From: Lolium rigidum
Lineage: Eukaryota; Streptophyta; Magnoliopsida; Poales; Poaceae
Assembly (NCBI RefSeq): GCF_022539505.1
Contig: NC_061510.1
Coordinates: 273,243,687 to 273,307,686 of the forward strand
DNA length: 64,000 nucleotides
Direction: 5' to 3'
Shown: positions 13,421-24,327 of the stretch, piece after piece
Layout of the letters: each line of letters opens with the position of its first letter
How positions within the stretch are numbered: position 1 is the first letter of the stretch
Notes under the pieces: generated by a model
The model's input: the letters and a program-made list of their open reading frames with translations, nothing else
Told to the model about the DNA's origin: nothing
Database searches by the model: none
Position numbers and translations under genes: made by a program

Positions 13421-13657
13421 CTCGGCGGTGCGGATTTGCGTTGACTCGGCCGGCGAACCCGAGAATTCGAGATGCACCACGTCCCGGGCCACCATACGCC
13501 ACGCTTTGGCCGTTTTCGTCGGGCTAGGTGGCCTCAAAAACGAGAAAAAAAACGTTTTGACATGCACAACGGACAGACCCAAAATCGTCGGCCATGGTAC
13601 ACCAGCAACCACGGCGCGACTTCAACTTTGTCGGCCATGGCAACTTTTCTTGTAGTG
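13410..13657. mobile_element. Right terminus of a CACTA-type DNA transposon
   Basis: The string CTTTTCTTGTAGTG ends at 13657; reversed it reads CACTACAAGAAAAG, the classic CACTA terminal sequence. Just inside are two copies of GTCGGCCATGG (about 13589 and 13630), typical of the short subterminal repeats that bind CACTA proteins. The next three bases, TCC (13658-13660), would be the target duplication. No CACTACAAG start was found to the left within the window, so the left end is outside or lost. The TNP2 remnant at 1489-5225, which points toward this end, is the natural partner, but this is inference. Confidence 0.65.
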
Positions 13658-14710
13658 TCCACCGACCATCACCACCACCCCCCTCAACCAGCGGCAAACA
13701 CCGCAGCCCCCCCAAACCACCGGTAAACACCGCCGCTGCCCCACCACCACAGCCGCCACCGCAAGCTCACCGATACCACCGCCGGCATACCACCGCCATC
13801 GACGCCAAGCTACTTTGACCTGACTTTTCACCTAACGTGTGTTTGCTTGTTCCGGTTTGAGTGCCTTGTGTGTAACACTAACCCACAGCTCCAAAGCAAG
13901 CGATGACACGCTCGGCACCCCGAACTTGCAAACGTACTCTTAACCCAACCACCATCATCGCAAGTTGGTGTTCATCACCGCCTACACATCTTAGGTATAA
14001 CTTGCATTACCCTTGTAGCCCTCTTCTTTTTGCGGTCTATCCCACCGAGCAAAGCTTTCCGAGTGTTGCGAAACATTGCAGGAGGTCCCGACCATGAGGG
14101 TGTGTGTTGTGTTGAGTAAAGCTTATAAGCAAAGCTCGGGGCGGAAAGCAATTGTAAAAGCGTAGAGCATAGTGTGCTAGTGAAAAAAAAGAGAACAAAA
14201 AGGGAAGTGCAAGTGCCACTGACACAAAAAGAGTTGATAAGCTTTTAAGCAAGCAAGAGAGATAGAGAAGAGAGACCTCGTGCAACTTGGTGTTTCATCT
14301 CTATGCAACCTAGCTATCGCCTCTCATTGAGTTGGTGTGACATCGAGCATCACCTTTGCTAATTTTTTCTTGCATCTTTCCGCTCATTCCTTGGTCGCAC
14401 TAACCACTTTCATCTCGTGTGTGAGTCCCACATCTTTTCCTTGTTTATAGTGATCATCGCTTTGACATTTGATATTTGGATTTCACCCACTCTTAACAAC
14501 AAACTTGATTTCGGATTTCGTCTCTTGGCTTTCCACCATACTCACCTACCACCATATTTGCTAGCTTTTGCGTGTGCCATTGAGTGTGTGCCCGATACAA
14601 TTAGTTTTGCTCTCGGTTTGATTGATCGCCCCGATACTATCACACAAAGGTAAGGTTGTGAGGTAGTCTCCTTCCACTAACATACACAACATAGTTCTTG
14701 TCTTCATATC
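13658..14710 (+). other. Untranslated leader of the gypsy element
   Basis: This is the sequence between the CACTA terminus and the gag start. It begins with CCACCA/GCCGCC-rich low-complexity DNA (13660-13800) and continues as a long pyrimidine- and AG-rich leader without long ORFs. No LTR end or primer-binding site could be identified, so the 5' LTR is truncated or lies elsewhere. Confidence 0.5.
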
Positions 14711-16955
14711 ATGGATAGGAACGGAGAAGAAGCAAGGGAGGATGGAGTCCTACGCAACACCGAGAGGTTGGCTACCCAACACAATCTATGGGCACAACAC
14801 CAAGTGTTCAAGGAGCAACTCGCCTTGTTCGAGACACGCATCGACGAGCAATATGAGGAGGTGGCTAACAACTTCACCATCGTCAACCAAGATATGACCC
14901 TACTTCGAGAAGCTACGGACAACTTGAATGGCCAAATGGCGGCCAATGATGTCATGGATATAACCACGGCAGGTGCTACGGGGGCAGCACTTCGTTGATG
15001 CGGGGGCAAGGAGACTCAGCCATCTGCGGAACGAGGTGCACAAGACGCAAGGGTTTACCTAGGTTCAGCACCTCCGGAGAGTAAAAGGCCTACGTCCTGC
15101 TAGATCTATTACTCAGCGGAGAATTACAATGGGGGGGCTCAGTCGGCGGCTATGCTAAGAGTAATGAAGGAGATCAGATCTCAGATGATGTGTCTTCTAA
15201 GGTCTAGGTCGGGGGTTTATATAGGCACCCCCTGATCTAGGGTTTAAATAAAGATAAGTTCGAATCAAATCAGTTGCTACTAATCCGGGATTCGTCGCTC
15301 CTCTTGCAAGTAATCTCCTCCTCCAGTCGCGCTGGCCTGATGTCCAGTCGGCTCGCCCGAGGATCAGACCCAGTCGCTCTTAGGCCCAGCTATCCAGTCG
15401 CCCAGACGACTGGTGCCCCAAACGGGCCCGTTACTCCATGGCGAATGGGACTGGTGACACACCCCCTGAGGGCATATCCCCATCAAATGATGCGAACATG
15501 GAGCGGTGCATGGATAGTCTCGAGCGCTCCATCAACAACTTGGGTCGCCGACACCGACATCGCTCTACTTCCTCATCATCAAGCTCTGCGCAAGATTATG
15601 ACTCCCATGATCGTCATACTTCATCAAGCTCCAACTCAAGGCGCGGAGAACTTCCTCGACATCATCAACATCATGATCGCCATGAAGACTCACGCTCCAA
15701 CTCAAGGCGAGGAGGGTTTCATCGACATGCTCTTCCACATGAGCGCCCTCAACAAGACGAAGCACCACACCATGACTGCCATCCACATGATCGCCATGCC
15801 CACCATGGGCGTGACGACCAACCCCACGACAACGTCATACTCAACATGGACCCGGCACCTCATCGCGAGCCACACATGGATGCTCATGACCAAGGTCATC
15901 AAGATCAACCTAGGCGTGATCCCCGGAATCATCCTCGCCATGACCAACATGGAAGAGGAAACCCGGAAAATGCTAAAGATGAGATAGCCAACAATGGACG
16001 TCGTCAACAACATCAACAACCTCGTCAAGATCTTCGACAACACCATCATCATGAAACAAGTGAAGCTAGAGTTCAACTACAACACCAACCCAATGCTATG
16101 GTTGGCCGTGGAAGACCTCCTCCACCACCTCAAGCCGCAAGATATGAAAGCATCCGTCCTCGCCGAAGGAATTTGGAAGATGAAGAAAACATGTATGGCA
16201 AGCTCAGGTTCAACATGCCCAAGTTCAAGGGTGAAGACGATGCCGAGGCCTACCTCTCATGGGTACTCAAGGTTGACAAGATCTTCCGCATACACAACTA
16301 CTCCGGTGCCAAGAAAGTGGCCATGGCATCTCTTGAGTTTGAAGATTATGCCAACACTTGGTGGGAGCAAGTAGTCACTCTAAGAGAAGAAAAGGGCGAG
16401 CCTCCAATTGACACTTGGGAGAAGAGATGAAGGAGGAGATGCAAGCTCGTTTCGTACCCACACATTACAAGACCAACCTCTTCAACAAACTCCGAAAATT
16501 GAAGCAAGGCACCAAGACCGTTGAGGAGTTCTACAAGGAGATAGAGTTAACTATGATGCAAGCCAACATCCAAGAATCCGAGAACCAAACTATTGTTAGA
16601 TTCTTCAATGGCCTCAACTACCCCATCAAGCGGATTGTGGAGTTCCAACAATATACTCCAACATCGTTGAGTTGGTACACCAAGCTTCCAAGGCCGAGCG
16701 CCAAGTGAATGAGGACATCAAGTACTCCAACTCCAAGTCATACTTCGCTTCCAAACTAGCTACAACCACTCCTACAACAAGTGTCAAGCCCTCCGTTTCA
16801 TCTACACCATCCAAGCAACCGACTATCCAAAGTCGCATGAAGCAACCGGTGACCTCCACCGCCTCCTCAAAGGCCTCTACGGGACCCTCCAATGTCACTT
16901 GCATCAAGTGAGGCACACAAGGCCACAAGTCCTTTGAGTGCAAGAATACCAAAGT
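14711..16955 (+). pseudogene. gag of gypsy copy 1, interrupted by a solo LTR
   Basis: Gag forms the particle that packages the retrotransposon RNA. The ATG at 14711 opens MDRNGEEARED. A coiled-coil-like segment runs to 14949, where a 536-bp solo LTR is inserted. The frame resumes in phase at 15486 with a Ser/His/Arg/Asp-rich linker (about 15540-16120), followed by the capsid-like block around 16180-16700 (FKGEDDAEAYLSW, DYANTWWEQ, FNGLNYPIKRIVEF). The zinc knuckle CIKxGTQGHKSFEC at 16897-16938 has its second cysteine codon changed to TGA (16909-16911); copy 2 has TGT there. Frameshifts near 16420 and 16660 add to the damage. The gag identity is firm from the knuckle and the link to pol. Confidence 0.85.
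14950..15485 (-). mobile_element. Solo LTR, 536 bp, TSD AATGA
   Basis: The sequence begins TGTCATGGATATAACC and ends TATCCCCATCA. It is flanked on both sides by AATGA (14945-14949 and 15486-15490). It sits inside the gag reading frame. Its orientation is taken as minus because the related copy at 19865-20401 has a primer-binding site on its left side in minus orientation, and because the internal TATA sequence (about 15217-15225) reads CTATATAAA on the minus strand. With no internal sequence and a perfect TSD, it is a product of LTR-LTR recombination. Confidence 0.92.
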
Positions 16956-16956
16956 C

Positions 16957-18246
16957 ATGATCACTATGGAGAATGGTGACATAGAGACGCTAAGTGAAGG
17001 TGAATATGAAGCTCTTGTCCAAGCCGTCGTCGCCAATGAAGAAGATTACGATGAAGAAAGCGGAGAAGACCCTCTCTTATGTGTGCATGACCCTAGCCCC
17101 TCACTTGTGGTCACAAGGGTGCTAACAACTCAACCACAAGCTATGGAAGACCAACGGTGCAACATCTTCCAAACCCGTGCCGGTACTGATGGCAAGTCAA
17201 TCAAGGTCATCGTCGATGGAGGAAGTTGCCACAACCTAGCAAGCACCGAGTTGTGTGAGAAGCTCAACCTCACGCTCCGCAAGCACCCTCATCCTTACCA
17301 TGTCCAATGGTTGAGCGACAAGGGCAACGTCAAGATACAACATACCGTCACCGTCAACTTCAAGATTGTCCCTCATGAAGACACCATTGAGTGTGACGTG
17401 GTCCCCATGACGGTGTGCCACATGTTGCTTGGCCGCCCATGGCAATATGACAAGAAGGCTATACATGATGGACAATCAAATGTCTACACCTTCAAGGTCA
17501 AGGATAAGAAGTTTGACCTTCGCCCAATGACTCCTAGCCAAATCATCGCGGACAATGCGAAGGCTTTAGCGAGGGCCCAACAACACAACCACCATAGTGA
17601 GTTGAGAGGAGATGGAGTGACCCACCTAAAAGAGACTGAGCGCCACAAGCCATACATGAGTGAGATAAAGAGTGTCCTCCTAGCCACCAAAAGCGAGTGG
17701 AGAGAAGTGCTAGAAAACCCATCCACCACTTTGCACTATGTGCTCATTTGCAAGGGGCCATCGTCGGAGACAAACGCCTTAACCAACATTCCTTTGTCTT
17801 TGTTGTCTCTTTTGAAGGAGTTTCAAGACGTCTTCCCCGACGAGCTACCTCATGGACTACCACCGCTTTGAGGCATCGAAAAACGCATCGACCTCATACC
17901 CAGCGCTCCACTACCAAACCGAGCCGCATACCGCACCAACTCTGACGACACAAAGGAGATACAATGCCAAATACAAGATCTCCTTGCTAAAGGGTACGTT
18001 CGTGAAAGCCTTAGCCCTTGCGCGGTCCCGATCATTCTAGTTCCTAAACCGGATGAGACGCAAAGAATGTGTATGGATTGTCGTCCCATCAATTCCATTA
18101 CCGTTCGATATCGCCATCCCATTCCACGTTTAGATGACATGCTCGATGAGTTGAGTGGTGCCACAATTTTCTCTAAAGTTGATTTGCGTAGTGGCTACCA
18201 CCAAATCCACATGGCAATCGGTGATGAATGGAAGACGACATTCCAC
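16957..18246 (+). pseudogene. Truncated pol of gypsy copy 1 (protease and partial RT)
   Basis: The frame from 16957 encodes an aspartic-protease domain with VDGGSCHNLAS near 17213-17245 and LLGRPWQYD near 17425-17452. A stop TGA at 17869-17871 replaces a CGA codon that copy 2 keeps, a typical CpG-to-TpG change. Reverse-transcriptase sequence follows (CMDCRPINSITVRYRHP, FSKVDLRSGYHQI) but ends abruptly at about 18246, before the YFDD active site. Beyond this point lies unrelated DNA from another element. The copy cannot encode an active polymerase. Confidence 0.9.
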
Positions 18247-18676
18247 GTAGTGCTCGTTCAGGCGATCGCGCGTTCGCCAAGCTTGGTTGTTGACGATATG
18301 GGTGCGCGCGTCGATTGGCTGCCCGTTGGCGGCGACCATCGCCCGCGGCGGACGCGGGTCGACTCGATTGTTTGACGAGTGGGCGGCGCGTGGTGCGGGA
18401 GGTGGGAAGTTGTTGACGTTGGCGACTGCACGATTTGCCGCTGTAGAGGACGCAGCACGGCTGGCCGAGGAGCGCGAGTAGAGCCTTCCCTAGGAGTCCA
18501 CCGCTACGTGCTGCTGCTCCAGGGCTTTGGCGACCAAGGCTTTGGCGTGCTGGACGAAGATTGCGCCCTCTCCAATGTCGGGGAGGTTGGCGAGGGCGGC
18601 TTGCGCGGCGGCCACATTGTTTGCTGGAGACGAGTGTAGAGGTAGGCCGTTGGCGTCAACTTCTGGGGGGGGGGGG

Positions 18677-19543
18677 TTACCCGGCCCCCAGGTGGTGGTG
18701 GTGGTGGGGGTGGTGGTGGTGCTCCATGCGCCACTCGTCCGGCGGCAGCTCGGCTAGACTCCGGGACGTCATGGTTCTGGATGTGGGCGGCCCGAACTCA
18801 CCGTCCGGGTCGTCGAAGTTGAGGCGCGCGGAGGGGAACCCTTGGTCACGGGCCCGCTCCACGCGCGCGCGGTTGCGCTGCTGGCGATATTGGGAAACAA
18901 CCCTTACCGAATCTTGCTCGAGTCGGAACTTCTGCCTTTCGGCCAGCTCCTTCTTCCGGCTGCACGGTGCGCCTCGATCTCCGCCGCATTCGCGGTTGCG
19001 GGGAGAGGTGTGGAGAAGGGGTCGGGCGGAGGTGGTGCTTCGTCGCCAGTCGCCATAAGGACAACGGTGGGGTACTGGAAGTGCGGGGCGTCGACGGAGT
19101 CGGACTCGGAGTCGCTGTCGAAGAGGGGGAGGATGGTGTTGTCCTCGAAGTCGCTCGGGTGGGAGACTGCGGCGATGGAGTCCCTGAGCGATGTTGCGAC
19201 GATGGATCCGGCAACTGATGTCGCAGCCGCCGAATCGGAGTCGCTGTCGCAGAGAGGGAGGGTGGTGTAGTCCTCGAAGTCGCTCGGGTGGGAGACTGCG
19301 GCAACAGAGTCCCCAAGCGATGCCGCGACGATGGATCCGGCGACCGACACCGTGGTTGCCGAATCGGCGTCGTCCTCCATGGACGATTCGTCTCCGACGT
19401 GTGCTTCGCCAGTGAGAAGGGAGACTGGCGGTGAGGAGCTGCCCCGGTGCATAGGGGTCATATTGTTGACCCGGGCGGGCCTCACTGGGGTCGCTAACTC
19501 CAGCGAGCCCAACGAAGAGGTTGATCGTGCCGATCGGCACCAT
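18677..19543 (-). pseudogene. ORF of the partial element, probably gag N-terminal region
   Basis: Two overlapping minus-strand frames (19512-18904 and 19543-18677) share one coding region broken by a frameshift near 18950. The protein is Ser/Asp/Glu-rich, with two repeats of about 43 residues containing AAVSHPSDFED, matching a roughly 129-bp DNA repeat at 19100-19360. It is followed by an Arg/Glu-rich helix-like stretch (RARVERARDQGFPS) and a histidine run. Its position just downstream of the primer-binding site suggests a gag start, but no domain is recognised. A poly-G tract near 18664-18675 has probably slipped. Confidence 0.45.
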
Positions 19544-19655
19544 CTAGGCGTGGGAGAGGGGTGCTGCGGCCGGGCGATAGGTGCTTGGCTGGATGTGGAA
19601 GAAGCTTCCCATGGCGATCATCCTGCCGGAGGCGACCGGCCGGCGTACAGAAGAG

Positions 19656-19805
19656 TACTACAACATATGTGACATTATATGATGCTCATTCCATGACGTT
19701 TCAGTCAAAAAACGTCACAGTTTCTGAAATTTTGACTATTCCCTGACGTTTTTTCACTGTATCGTCACGGAATGATCGTCATAGAATGTCACATTTGTTG
19801 TAGTA
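19656..19805. repeat. MITE, 150 bp, with long terminal inverted repeats
   Basis: The left end TACTACAACATATGTGACAT matches the reverse complement of the right end TACTACAACAAATGTGACAT with one mismatch. The inverted match continues inward (TATGATG against TATGACG). Internal CCTGACGTTTTTTCACTG and GACGTTTCAGTC are typical of grass MITEs beginning CACTACAACAAA. No clear target duplication flanks it (GAG on one side, TAG on the other). It lies in the leader of the partial minus-strand element, so it is a nested insertion. Confidence 0.75.
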
Positions 19806-19845
19806 TAGTAGGGCCTCGCCGCAGCTCGAAGGTCTGATGTCCCAT

Positions 19846-19863
19846 GCCCCACGGTGGGCGCCA
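19846..19863 (-). other. Primer-binding site
   Basis: On the minus strand the bases next to the LTR read TGGCGCCCACCGTGGGGC, beginning with the TGGCGCC typical of gypsy primer-binding sites. This fixes the orientation of the element as minus and identifies 19865-20401 as its 5' LTR. Confidence 0.75.
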
Positions 19864-19864
19864 C

Positions 19865-20401
19865 TGTCGTGGATATAACCACGGCATGTGCTACGGGGGG
19901 GCAGCACTTCATTGATGCGGGGGCAAGGAGACTCAGCCATCTGCGGAACGAGGTGCACAAGACGCAAGGGTTTACCCAGGTTCAGCACCTCCAGAGAGTA
20001 AAAGGCCTACGTCCTGCTAGATCTATTACTTAGCGGAGAATTACAATGGGGGGCTCAGTCGGCGGCTATGCCAAGAGTAATGAAGGAGATCAGATCTCAG
20101 ATGATGTGTCTTCTAAGGTCTAGGTCGGGGGTTTATATAGGCACCCCCTGATCTAGGGTTTACATGAAGATAAGTTCGAATCCAATTCGTTGCTACTAAT
20201 CCGGGATTCGTAGCTCCTCTTGCAAGTAATCTCCTCCTCCAGTCGCGCGGGCCTAATGTCCAGTCGGCCCGCCCGAGGATCAGACCCAGTCGCGTCTAGG
20301 CCCAGCTATCCACTCGCCCAGACGACTGGTGCCCCAAACGGGACCGTTAATCCATGGCGAATGGGACTGGTGACACACCCCCTGAGGGCATATCCCCATC
20401 A
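19865..20401 (-). mobile_element. 5' LTR of the partial minus-strand element
   Basis: The 537-bp LTR begins TGTCGTGGATATAACC and ends TATCCCCATCA. It is nearly identical to 14950-15485. A minus-strand TATA box (CTATATAAA, about 20131-20140) lies inside. It is followed at 20402-20406 by AATGA and then by gypsy gag sequence at exactly the same point as in copy 1. Confidence 0.92.
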
Positions 20402-23400
20402 AATGATGCGAACATGGAGCGGCGCATGGATAGTCTCGAGCACTCCATCAACAACTTGGGTCACTGACACCGACATCGCTCTACTTCCTCATCATCAAGC
20501 TCGGCGCAAGATTACTACTCCCATGATCGTCATACTTCATCAAGCTCCAACTCAAGGCCTCTACGGGACCCTCCAATGTCACTTGCATCAAGTGTGGCAC
20601 ACAAGGCCACAAGTCCTTTGAGTGCAAGAATACCAAAGTCATGATCACTATGGAGAATGGTGACATAGAGACGCTAAGTGAAGGTGAATATGAAGCTCTT
20701 GCCCAAGCCGCCGTCGCTAATGAAGAAGATTACGATGAAGAAAGCGGAGAAAACCCTCTCTTATGTGTGCATGACCCTATCCCCTCACTTGTGGTCACAA
20801 GGTTGCTAACAACTCAACCACAAGCTATGGAAGACCAACGGTGCAACATCTTCCAAACCCGTGCTGGTATTGATGGCAAGTCAATCAAGGTCATCCTCGA
20901 TGGAGGAAGTTGCCACAACCTAGCAAGCACCGAGTTGTGTGAGAAGCTCAACCTCACGCTCCGCAAGAACCCTCATCCTTACCATGTCCAATGGTTGAGT
21001 GACAAGGGGCAACGTCAAGATACAACATACCGTCACCGTCAACTTCAAGGTTGACTCTTATGAGGACACCATTGAGTGTGACGTGGTCCCCATGACGGTG
21101 TGCCACATGTTGCTTGGCCGCCCATGGCAATATGACAAGAAGGCTATACATGATGGACAATCAAATGTCTACACCTTCAAGGTCAAGGATAAGAAGTTTG
21201 AGCTTCGCCCAATGACTCCTAGCCAGATCATCGCGGACAATGCGAAGGCTTTAGTGAGGGCCCAACAACACAACCACCATAGTGAGTTGAGAGGAGAGGG
21301 GGTGACCCACCTAAAAGAGACTGAGCGCCACAAGCCATACATGAGTGAGATAAAGAGTGTCCTCCTAGCCACCAAAAGCGAGTGGAGAGAAGTGCAAGAA
21401 AACCCATCCACCACTTTGCACTATGTGCTCATTTGCAAGGGGCCATCGTCGGAGACTAACGCCTTAACCAACATTCCTTTGTCTTTGTTGTCTCTTTTGA
21501 AGGAGTTTCAAGACGTCTTCCCCGATGAGCTACCTCATGGACTACCACCGCTTCGAGGAATCGAACACCGCATCGACCTCATACCCGGCGCTCCACTACC
21601 AAACCGAGCCGCATACCGCACCAACTCCGACGACGCAAAGGAGATACAACGCCAACTACAAGATCTCCTTGCTAAAGGGTACGTCCGTGAAAGCCTTAGC
21701 CCTTGTGCGGTCCCGGTCATTCTAGTTCCTAAACCGGATGAGACGGAAAGAATGTGTATGGATTGTTGTCCCATCAATTCCATTACCGTTCGATACCGCC
21801 ATCCCATTCCGCGTTTAGATGACATGCTCGATGAGTTGAGTGGTGCCACAATTTTCTCTAAAGTTGATTTGCGTAGTGGCTACCACCAAATCCGCATGGC
21901 AATCGGTGATGAATGGAAGACGGCCTTCAAGACCAAACTTGGTATCTATGAATGGCTTGTCATGCCATTTGGTTTTTCAAATGCTCCATCAACTTTCATG
22001 CGTCTTATGAACCATATCTTGAGACCTCTCATTGGCAAGAGTGTGGTTGTCTATTTCGATGATATTCTTATTTATAGCAAAAATCTCGAGGATCATGTGC
22101 AACATGTGAGAGAAGTCTTATGCATCTTGCGCCGCGAGAAGCTCTTTTCCAATCTTCCTAAATGCACCTTTGCACAAAACAAGTTGGTTTTTATTGGATT
22201 TGTGGTTTCCACCAATGGCATTGAAGTGGACTCTTCGAAGGTTGACGCCATTCATAATTGGCCCACGCCTACCACCGTTTGTCAAGTTCGAAGTTTCCAT
22301 GGACTTGCCGGTTTCTACCGCCGCTTTGTGGAAGACTTTAGCACCATTGATTTCCCTTTAAATGATCTTACCAAAAAGAATGTTCCATTTGTGTGGGGTA
22401 AGGCTCAACAAAATGCTTTTGATGAGTTTAAGAAACGGCTTACCGAGGCACCACTTCTAGTCCTTCCAAACTTTGCAAAAACTTTTGAGATTGAGTGTGA
22501 TGCGAGTGGACTCGGTATTGGTGGAGTCCTTATGAAAGATGCAAAACCCGTGGCATACTATAGTGAGAAGTTGGACGGCGCACGCCTCAACTATCCTATT
22601 TATGACAAGGAACTTTATGCTTTGGTTCGTGTTCTTGAAATTTGGCAACACTACTTTTGGCCAAAAGAATTTGTTATTCATTCCGATCATGAGTCTTTGA
22701 AGTACTTGAAAAGTAAAACCAATTTGAACAAGATATATGCTAAGTGGGTTGAGTTTATTGAGTCCTTCCCTTATGTGATCAAAAACAAAAAGGGAAAGGA
22801 CAATGTGGTCGCGGATGCTCTTTCCCGCAAGAACAATCTTTTGCTCACCCGCTTGGACTTTCCTGTTTTGGGTCTTGAAGAGATCAAAGAACTTTACACT
22901 TCTGACATTTTCTTTGGACCCATCTTTGCAAAGTGTTCCATTGAAAGAGGATTTGATGATTTCTACTTGCATGATGGCTACTTGTTTAAAGATAACAAAA
23001 TTTGCATACCCGAGTCTTCTCTTCGTAAGTTGCTTTTGCAAGAGTCACATGGAGGTGGTCTCATGGGACACTTTGGACGTGATAAGACGCTCTCTATGCT
23101 ATCCACTCATTACTATTGGCTGAAGATGAAGCGAGATGTGGAGCGCCTATGCAACCGTTGTACCACATGCCTACAAGCTAAGTCCACAACCAACCCATAC
23201 GGTCTTTACACACCATTGCCTATTCCATATGCACCATGGTCCGATATAAGCATGGAATTTGTACTATGTTTACCACGAACAAAACATGGGCATGATTCGA
23301 TCTTTGTGGTAGTTGATAGGTTCTGTAAAATGGATCATTTCATACCATGCCATAAGACCGATGATGCTTCACACATTGCCTCGTTGTTTTTCAGGGAAGT

Positions 23401-24327
23401 CGTTCGCCTACACGGAATACCGACAAGCATTGTGTCGGATAGAGACGCCAAGTTTATGAGCTATCTATGGAAGTCACTAATGGAAAAGTTTGGAGTAAAG
23501 CTCTTGTTCTCATCATCCTCGCACCCGCAAATGGACGGACAAACGAAAGTGGTCAATCGAAGCCTCTCAACTCTTCTACGCACACTAGTGAAGAAAAATT
23601 TGAAGTCATGGGAAGAGTGCCTTCCCCACGCGGAGTTCGCCTACAATCGAGCCAAGCACTCCACAACATCACGGAGTCCATTCATGATTGTCTACGGATT
23701 CGACCCTCCTACGGCACTCAACATCCTCCCACTACCTCTTCATGAGCGGACGAACATGGACTTCGACAAGCGCACCACCTCCATGAAGAAACTACATGAA
23801 GACACAAGAGCAACCATCCAAGAGCATGTGCTTCGCCAAGCTACCCGCCTCAACGCCAAGAAGAAGGAAAGGATATTTGAAGAAGGAGACCTCGTTTGGA
23901 TTCACCTTCGAAAAGAAATGTTCCCTCATGAACGCAACTCCAAGCTCAAGCCAAGAAGAGATGGGCCCTTCAAGGTCCTCAAGCGCATCAACAACAAGGC
24001 CTACGGCATCGACATACCAACACTTTCAACATCTCGGATCTCTCACCCTATCATGGAGAGGAGGAGGAACAAGAGTCGAGGAAGACTCTTCCCCAAGGGG
24101 GGAGATGATGTAACCCCTCCCATGGACGACACTACACCAAGGCCAACTTGTCCCCCAAGTGGACCGATGACACGGGCCCGAGTGAAAGCCATACATGAAA
24201 AGGTGAACTCGCTCCTCGCTACCCTCGATCTCGGTACCCCCTTGGATGGAATGCTACCTCATGCCGACATGCTTTGTGTTATTAGGTACGAGCTTTTTCA
24301 AGTAGCTGGAGAGGAGGGACTCCCATG
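20402..24327 (+). pseudogene. gag-pol of gypsy copy 2 (complete RT-RNase H-integrase)
   Basis: Gag is almost entirely lost: 1,231 bp present in copy 1 are missing at about 20555, and a stop occurs near 20466. The zinc knuckle is intact (20590-20625). From 20641 the protease frame runs to a +1 G at 21005-21008, after which one frame continues from 20999 for over 1,100 codons. It holds RT (YFDDILIYS near 22050), RNase H (ECDASGLGIGG; HSDHESLKYL), the integrase zinc finger (GHFGRDK...CNRCTTC) and the integrase core. In the core the first catalytic Asp is Glu (DISMEFV, near 23250) and the last catalytic Glu is Lys (DGQTKVVNR, near 23540); the middle SDRDAKF is intact. The C-terminus is cut at 24327 by a solo LTR, although the frame still matches beyond it (25932 onward). 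Confidence 0.92.

Larger units (their letters stand above)
18247..20401 (-). mobile_element. Partial minus-strand LTR retrotransposon (LTR plus internal part)
   Basis: Read on the minus strand, this is a 5' LTR (20401 to 19865), a primer-binding site (19863 to 19846) and about 1.6 kb of internal sequence ending at the break with the gypsy RT at 18246/18247. The LTR is nearly identical to the solo LTR at 14950-15485 and is followed by the same AATGA target site (20402-20406). The other LTR and most of the internal region are missing. It is therefore a truncated duplicate of the same insertion event. Confidence 0.85.

Noticed and set aside
8495..13612. Many minus-strand ORFs with repeated MGPACHPLCTIK and IWSLAFFFRS phrases
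   Set aside because: They are translations of the 135-bp tandem unit in one phase. Units contain frame changes, and start and stop positions follow unit boundaries, not gene structure.
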